From Acidobacteriota bacterium (GTDB taxonomy: Bacteria; Acidobacteriota; Terriglobia; Acidiferrales; 2-02-FULL-67-57): a stretch of DNA of 15,452 nt. The translations under genes and the position numbers were made by a program. The notes beneath the pieces are model-generated. The model was not told the DNA's origin and did no database searches. It saw only the letters and a list, made by a program, of their open reading frames with translations. Shown in pieces: positions 10,977 to 15,452 of this stretch (positions are counted from its first letter, which is position 1; every line of letters begins with the position of its first letter). The DNA is taken from assembly GCA_016189965.1 (NCBI GenBank), contig JACPRL010000003.1, forward strand, positions 1 through 15,452. The letters are read 5' to 3'.

Positions 10977-13523
10977 ATGAACCTCGAGACCTTCCAGGTC
11001 GTCCCCGCGCTGCCCGAGAAGCTCCAAGGGCTGCGCGACATGGCCTACAACCTGCTCTGGTCGTGGGACGAAGAGCTCCGCGTGCTCTTCCGCCGCCTCG
11101 ACCCGCAACTCTGGGACCGCACCTACCAGAACCCGGTGCTGATGCTCGGCACCATCTCGCAGGAGCGCCTGAACGAAGTCCTCAGCGACGACAGCTTCAT
11201 GACCTTCTACGAGCGCACCTACGAGCGCTTCCGCGGCTACCTGAAAGAAACCACCTGGTGGGAGAAGCGCTACCCGGAAAAGCCGCTCATTGGCTACTTT
11301 TCGGCCGAGTTCGGCGTTGCCGAATGCCTGCCCATCTACTCCGGCGGCCTAGGAGTGCTCTCCGGCGAGCATCTGAAGAGCGCCAGCGACCTTGGCGTGC
11401 CCCTGGTGGGCATCGGCCTGCTCTACCAGCAGGGTTACTTCCGCCAGTACCTCACCTCCGACGGCTGGCAACAGGAGTCCTACCCCACCAACGACTTCTA
11501 CAACCTGCCGGTGCAGCCGGTGCGCGGGCCCGACGAGCGCCCCCTGCGCATCACGCTCCAGATGGCGGGGCGGCCTTTGCAGGTGCAGGTATGGAAAGCT
11601 GAGGTGGGCCGGCTGCCGCTCCTCCTGCTGGATACGAACCTGCCGGAAAACCCGCCCGACCTGCAAGACATCACCGACCAGCTCTACGGCGGCGACCACG
11701 AAACCCGCATCCGGCAAGAGGTCGTCCTGGGGATCGGCGGGCTGCGGGCTCTCGAGGCCCTGGGGATGCGGCCGACGGTCTGCCACATGAACGAAGGCCA
11801 CTCGGCTTTCCTCTCCCTCGAGCGCATTCGGGTGCTGATGAAGGAAGGCCAGTTAGGCTTCCACGAGGCGCTGGAGGTGGCGCGCGCCGGAAACGTCTTC
11901 ACCACCCACACGCCGGTGCCGGCGGGCTTCGACGTCTTCTCCCCGGAATTGATGGACAGGTATTTCGGCGACTACATTCGTGAACTGGGGATTTCGCGGG
12001 ACGAATTCCTGGCCCTGGGCCGGGCCAACCCGGGCGATGCGCACGAGCCGTTCAACATGGCGGCGTTGGCGCTGCACACGGCCGCGTTCACCAACGGCGT
12101 GAGCCGCCTGCACGGGGAAGTCTCCCGAAACCTGCTGCGGCGTTTTCTGGGCAACGTGCCGGCCCACGAGACCCCCATCGGGCACGTCACCAACGGCATC
12201 CACACCCGCACTTGGGTCTCGCGGGAAATGGCCGGGCTGTTCGACCGCTACCTGGGCCCGGAGTGGTGGCGACGCCCTGGCCAAGCGGTGACCTGGGAGC
12301 CGGTGGACAACATTCCGGATGAAGAGCTCTGGGCCACGCACGAGCGGCGGCGGGAGCGGCTGGTGACCTTCTCGCGGCAGCGCCTGATGCGGCAGATCGA
12401 GCGGCGGGGCGGCTCGCAATCGGAGGTCGAGCGCGCCCGCGGCGTGCTGGACACCCGCGCCCTGACCATCGGCTTCGCCCGCCGCTTCGCCACTTACAAG
12501 CGCGCCACGCTGCTGCTCCGCGACTTGGAGCGGTTGCGCAAGATTCTGCTCAACCCGAGCCGGCCGGTGCAGCTCGTCTTCGCCGGCAAGGCGCATCCGC
12601 GCGACACCCAAGGAAAGGAAACGCTGAAGGCCATCATCGCCTTCAGCCAGCAGCAGGGCGTCAGTCGCCACGTCGTGCTCATCGAAGACTACGACCTGGT
12701 GGTGGCGCGCTACCTGGTGCAGGGGGTGGACGTTTGGCTGAACACCCCCCGGCGCGGCATGGAGGCCAGCGGCACCAGCGGCATGAAAGTCCTGCCCAAT
12801 GGCGGGCTCAACCTGAGCATCCTAGACGGTTGGTGGACAGAGGCGTACCAGCCCGAGGTCGGCTGGGCCATCGGCCGGGGCGAAGACTACCAGGACCACG
12901 ACTACCAGGACTACGTGGAGTCGAATGCGCTCTACGACCTGCTGGAGAACGAAGTGGTGCCACTGTTCTACCACCGCGGCCCCGATGGCCTGCCGCGCGA
13001 CTGGATTTCGCACATGAAGAAATCGATGAGAATCCTCTGCCCGACCTTCAGTACCAACCGGATGATCTGGGAGTACGGCGAGCGCTACTACCTGCCCTCG
13101 GCGCAGTACTTCACCCGCATGAGCGAAAAGGGCATGGAGCGGGCCCGCAGCCTGGTGCGCTGGAAGCAGTTCTTGCGCGAGCACTGGGGCGAGGTGCGGG
13201 TGGAGAAGGTGGAGGCGCGGCGCGACGGCATGGCGCGCGTCGGCGACCACTTCCACGTGCGGGCCGAGGTGGCGCTGGGCGCCATCGAGCCCAAAGACGT
13301 CTGCGTCGAGGTCTACTACGGCCGGCTGAACGCCGACCGCCAGATCATCGAGCCGCACCGCGTGGCCATGCGCGTCGAAAGCTCGCTCGGCAACGGCCGC
13401 CACCTCTACGTGGGCGAGATCCCTTGCGAACAGAGCGGCATGCACGGCTACACGGTGCGCGTGCTGCCCTGCCATCCCGACGCCAACAACCTCGCCACCA
13501 CCGGCCTCATCGTCTGGCGCTAG
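10977..13523 (+). CDS. glgP: Alpha-glucan (glycogen/maltodextrin) phosphorylase
   Basis: This 848-residue protein is a GT35 phosphorylase of the bacterial/archaeal type with an N-terminal DUF3417 region (residues 1-110: LQGLRDMAYNLLWSWDEELRVLFRRLDP). The core starts at IGYFSAEFGVAECLPIYSGGLGVLSGEHLKSASDLG. The cofactor site is EASGTSGMKVLPNGGLN, where Lys604 should hold pyridoxal phosphate. The enzyme releases glucose-1-phosphate from the non-reducing end of alpha-1,4-glucans in the cytoplasm, feeding glycolysis. Length matches the family (about 820-860). The ATG at 10977 has GGAG only one base away, which is unusually close, but the next ATG (11041) would remove part of the conserved N-terminus, so the first is kept. 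The transporter gene follows after 20 bp. No other glycogen gene is in the window. Confidence 0.96.
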   Translation: MNLETFQVVPALPEKLQGLRDMAYNLLWSWDEELRVLFRRLDPQLWDRTYQNPVLMLGTISQERLNEVLSDDSFMTFYERTYERFRGYLKETTWWEKRYPEKPLIGYFSAEFGVAECLPIYSGGLGVLSGEHLKSASDLGVPLVGIGLLYQQGYFRQYLTSDGWQQESYPTNDFYNLPVQPVRGPDERPLRITLQMAGRPLQVQVWKAEVGRLPLLLLDTNLPENPPDLQDITDQLYGGDHETRIRQEVVLGIGGLRALEALGMRPTVCHMNEGHSAFLSLERIRVLMKEGQLGFHEALEVARAGNVFTTHTPVPAGFDVFSPELMDRYFGDYIRELGISRDEFLALGRANPGDAHEPFNMAALALHTAAFTNGVSRLHGEVSRNLLRRFLGNVPAHETPIGHVTNGIHTRTWVSREMAGLFDRYLGPEWWRRPGQAVTWEPVDNIPDEELWATHERRRERLVTFSRQRLMRQIERRGGSQSEVERARGVLDTRALTIGFARRFATYKRATLLLRDLERLRKILLNPSRPVQLVFAGKAHPRDTQGKETLKAIIAFSQQQGVSRHVVLIEDYDLVVARYLVQGVDVWLNTPRRGMEASGTSGMKVLPNGGLNLSILDGWWTEAYQPEVGWAIGRGEDYQDHDYQDYVESNALYDLLENEVVPLFYHRGPDGLPRDWISHMKKSMRILCPTFSTNRMIWEYGERYYLPSAQYFTRMSEKGMERARSLVRWKQFLREHWGEVRVEKVEARRDGMARVGDHFHVRAEVALGAIEPKDVCVEVYYGRLNADRQIIEPHRVAMRVESSLGNGRHLYVGEIPCEQSGMHGYTVRVLPCHPDANNLATTGLIVWR

Positions 13524-13543
13524 CGTAACCGCGAGCGCTCTCG

Positions 13544-14875
13544 ATGCGCCCGGACGCGCCGGCCAAAGACAACCCCAAAACGGTCTTCGGCTGGTGCATG
13601 TACGACTGGGCGAACTCCGCCTACTTCACCACCGTGGCGGTCGGCCTGCTGCCCGACTACTTCGCCAGCGTGGTGGCCCCTGAAGGCGCGCGCTTCGGCG
13701 GACGCACCTTCGCCGCCGACACGCTCTGGGGCGCGACCGTGGGGACGGCGACCTTCCTGGCTTTCATCTCGGCGCCGTTCCTGGGTGCGGTAGCCGACTT
13801 TTCCGCTGCCAAGAAGCGCTTCCTGCTCGCCTTCGCCTACACCGGCAGCCTTTTTACGCTGCTGCTGTACTTCTGCCACTCGGGCGATGTGGCGAAAACA
13901 CTCGGCTTCTTCATGGTGACGCTGGTGGCCTTCATCGGCGCCAACGTTTTCTACGACGCCTTCTTGCCGCACATCTCGAGCCCGGAGCGGATGGACTGGG
14001 TGTCGGGCAAAGGCTACGCCTTCGGCTACCTGGGTGGCGGGCTGCAGTTCGCCCTGTCGCTCGCGCTCGTAGCCGGGCATGAGCGGCTGGGGCTGACGCT
14101 GCCGCAGGCGGCGCGGCTCGCCATCGTGATGGCCGCCGTGTGGTGGGCGGGCTTCACCTTCTTCACCGCGCACTACCTGGTGGAAGCGCCCGCGTCGGAA
14201 CGCCTGCCCGAGCGCTACCGGAACTGGCCGCGCCCGTTGGCCTACGGGGCTGTAGGCGCCTCGCGCACGCTGGCGACCTTGCGTCGAGTGCGCCGCTTTC
14301 GCCACCTGCTCATCTTCCTCGTAGCTTTCATGCTCTACGACGACGCCATCCAGACGGTCATCAACATGGCGACCATCTACGGCAAGGTGGAGCTAAAGCT
14401 GACCACGCTCCAACTGATGTTCACCCTGCTGCTCATCCAGGGCATTGCCATCTTCGGGGCGCTGGGCTTCAGCCGCCTGGCTGGCTGGATGGGGACGAAG
14501 CGCGCCATCATGCTGACGCTCGGCCTGTGGTCGGGGGTGGTGGTCTACGCCTACTTCATCACCACCGCCGCCGAATACTTTCTGCTCGGGCTGGTGGTGG
14601 GCATCGTGCTGGGCGGCTCGCAGGCCCTGAGCCGCTCCTACTACGGCTCGATGGTGCCGGAAGAAGCAAGCGCGGAGTTCTACGGCTTCTACACTGTTTT
14701 CAGCAAATTTGGCGCTATTTGGGGGCCGTGGGTGTTTGCGGTGATCAAGCAAATGACAGGGTCGTCGCGGCTGGCGATTGTCTCGCTGGTGGGGCTGTTT
14801 GTGGCCGGCTTGATCCTGCTGCTGTTTGTGGATGAAAAGAAAGCCCAGCAAGCCAAGCAGGCCGGGGCGTTCTAA
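13544..14875 (+). CDS. MFS transporter of the UMF1/Atg22-like family
   Basis: This 443-residue membrane protein has about twelve hydrophobic segments. The start FGWCMYDWANSAYFTTVAV carries the YDWANSAY signature of bacterial UMF1/Atg22-like permeases, and ISAPFLGAVADFSAAKKRFL is the loop after helix 2. The second half contains YDDAIQTVINMATIYGK and GIVLGGSQALSRSYYGSMVPEEASAEFYGFYTVFSKFGAIWGP, also typical of the family. A basic segment around residues 225-255 is the central cytoplasmic loop. Yeast Atg22 exports amino acids from the vacuole; the substrates of bacterial members are mostly unknown. It lies 20 bp after glgP and probably shares its transcript, so a link with sugar or glucan turnover is possible but not shown. 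No good ribosome site precedes the ATG. The final residues are lysine/glutamine-rich and cytoplasmic. Confidence 0.92.
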   Translation: MRPDAPAKDNPKTVFGWCMYDWANSAYFTTVAVGLLPDYFASVVAPEGARFGGRTFAADTLWGATVGTATFLAFISAPFLGAVADFSAAKKRFLLAFAYTGSLFTLLLYFCHSGDVAKTLGFFMVTLVAFIGANVFYDAFLPHISSPERMDWVSGKGYAFGYLGGGLQFALSLALVAGHERLGLTLPQAARLAIVMAAVWWAGFTFFTAHYLVEAPASERLPERYRNWPRPLAYGAVGASRTLATLRRVRRFRHLLIFLVAFMLYDDAIQTVINMATIYGKVELKLTTLQLMFTLLLIQGIAIFGALGFSRLAGWMGTKRAIMLTLGLWSGVVVYAYFITTAAEYFLLGLVVGIVLGGSQALSRSYYGSMVPEEASAEFYGFYTVFSKFGAIWGPWVFAVIKQMTGSSRLAIVSLVGLFVAGLILLLFVDEKKAQQAKQAGAF

Positions 14876-14882
14876 GAAAGAG

Positions 14883-15020
14883 GCAAGGCGGGGCAACGCT
14901 TCAGGGTTGCCAACTCGCAGTAACAAGTTCCAGGGGTTTTAACCCCTGAGGCCTCAGGGGCTAATGCCCCTGACCATTTTGGCATTGTGATGTCAGGGCT
15001 GAAGCCCTGACCCGCCTTGC
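14883..15020. mobile_element. 138-bp palindromic element with terminal inverted repeats (MITE-like)
   Basis: GCAAGGCGGG (14883-14892) and CCCGCCTTGC (15011-15020) are perfect 10-bp inverted repeats. AGAG flanks both sides (14879-14882 and 15021-15024) like a target duplication. Inside are four hairpins: GGCAAC/GTTGCC (14892-14911), CAGGGGTTTTAACCCCTG (14931-14948), TCAGGGGCTAATGCCCCTGA (14954-14973) and GTCAGGGCTGAAGCCCTGAC (14992-15011). The element has no room for a protein. It sits between the transporter and E1 genes and fills most of the 266-bp spacer. It could instead be a structured terminator or RNA. Confidence 0.5.
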
Positions 15021-15055
15021 AGAGGTTATGCAACAGCTTCTAGGCACACGGTCGG

Positions 15056-15071
15056 TTCAGCGAGCGCTGAA
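15056..15071. promoter_or_regulatory. Palindrome overlapping the E1 promoter, operator candidate
   Basis: TTCAGCGAGCGCTGAA is a perfect 7-bp inverted repeat around AG. Its right arm covers the -35 region of the promoter at 15067-15096, so a bound dimeric regulator would block RNA polymerase. The regulator is unknown. Confidence 0.45.
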
Positions 15072-15096
15072 AGTCGGCTGCGCATAGTGCTATAAT
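15067..15096 (+). promoter_or_regulatory. Sigma70-type promoter of the E1 alpha gene
   Basis: A perfect -10 TATAAT (15091-15096) is preceded by TG one base upstream (extended -10). CTGAAA (15067-15072) stands 18 bases before it as a weak -35. It is the best promoter in the window, and the ATG follows after 45 bases. Confidence 0.7.
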
Positions 15097-15141
15097 GCCC
15101 CCCTTCCACAAGCCTAGCGTCGCCATTCGGAAGGAGCTTTG

Positions 15142-15452
15142 ATGGCCGCCAAGAGCAATACCAGGACCGCTACAGCGGTGAAGAAAGAAGCGCCGCCGCG
15201 CAAAGAAGAGAAACCGAGGGTCGAGAAGCGGGTACTCAGTGAAAAGCAGCTGCTGGAAATGTACTCGCTGCTCTACAAGTGCCGGCAGGTGGACGAGCGC
15301 GGCCGTCTGCTCTTCCGCCAGGGCAAGTTCAAGGGAAACTTCTACTCCGCCGTGGGCCAGGAAGCCACGCACGTGGGCTCGCTCTACGGCTGCCGCAAGT
15401 CGGACTGGGTGGGGCCGTCGCACCGCGACATGGTGGCGGCGGTGGTGAAGGG
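15142..15452 (+). CDS. 2-oxo-acid dehydrogenase E1 component, alpha subunit (5' part)
   Basis: The first 103 codons of a thiamine-diphosphate-dependent E1 alpha subunit are visible; the rest lies beyond the window. After a charged, lysine-rich leader of about 32 residues comes LSEKQLLEMYSLLYKCRQVDERGRLLFRQGKFKGNFYSAVGQEATHVGSLYGCRKSDWVGPSHRD. This is the usual start of pyruvate or branched-chain 2-oxo-acid dehydrogenase E1 alpha (GQEA, then D-W-V-x-P-x-HRD). E1 decarboxylates the 2-oxo acid and passes the acyl group to the E2 lipoyl domain. Which acid it uses cannot be told from this part. The long basic N-terminal extension is more than most E1 alpha proteins have and may be a docking or disordered tail. 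AAGGAG (15131-15136) stands five bases before the ATG. Its own strong promoter with a palindrome suggests regulated expression. Confidence 0.9.
   Translation, partial: MAAKSNTRTATAVKKEAPPRKEEKPRVEKRVLSEKQLLEMYSLLYKCRQVDERGRLLFRQGKFKGNFYSAVGQEATHVGSLYGCRKSDWVGPSHRDMVAAVVK

Noticed and set aside
14876..15141. tRNA or small RNA gene in the hairpin cluster
   Set aside because: No tRNA arm lengths or CCA end; hairpin loops of two to four bases do not match a cloverleaf.

Overview
This GC-rich window (roughly two thirds G+C by eye) has tightly packed, mostly co-directional genes. Several starts are GTG. The short spacers are full of palindromes and small tandem repeats. Gene content, codon use and spacer texture suggest a free-living heterotrophic soil or sediment bacterium, most like Acidobacteriota. 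That assignment is inferred from texture and gene mix, because the window has no rRNA or other phylogenetic marker. No tRNA, rRNA, CRISPR array, integrase, transposase or phage gene was found.

Layout. Positions 2-3672 carry the end of a PaoABC-type molybdenum hydroxylase (paoC 3' end, paoB), then a cupin protein, a VOC-fold protein and a MocA-type molybdopterin cytidylyltransferase, all on the plus strand. Cofactor maker and cofactor user therefore sit together. Next come a DUF1232 membrane protein (3740-4150) and a small unknown protein (4223-4426). A NifU/IscU-like Fe-S scaffold on the minus strand (4612-4977) is transcribed away from a radical SAM/SPASM-like protein (5125-6363). After a repeat-rich spacer come a BtuF-like binding protein with no signal peptide (6645-7451) and a redox pair: a free-methionine-sulfoxide-reductase-type GAF protein (7500-7973) and a DipZ-like thioredoxin-fold protein (7983-8993). 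A Tat-exported vanadium haloperoxidase with bromoperoxidase-like residues follows (9106-10854), then alpha-glucan phosphorylase (10977-13523) and a UMF1/Atg22-type transporter (13544-14875). The right edge holds the first 103 codons of a 2-oxo-acid dehydrogenase E1 alpha subunit (15142-15452), behind the clearest promoter in the window.

Non-coding structure is the most unusual part. The spacer at 14876-15141 holds a compact palindromic element of about 138 bp. It has 10-bp terminal inverted repeats, 4-bp flanking direct repeats, four internal hairpins and one alternative pairing, so it looks like a small non-autonomous mobile element. Two other short repeat families each occur at two gene borders: a triple CTCTGTG repeat (unit 8 or 9 bp) and a GCGACNN heptamer tandem. 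A 31-nt imperfect inverted repeat lies after the radical SAM gene.

I did not find a multi-gene defence, secretion or biosynthetic system that I would call new. The best leads are the palindromic element, the palindrome over the E1 promoter, the overlapping small reading frame at the haloperoxidase start, and several family members with missing or altered key residues.
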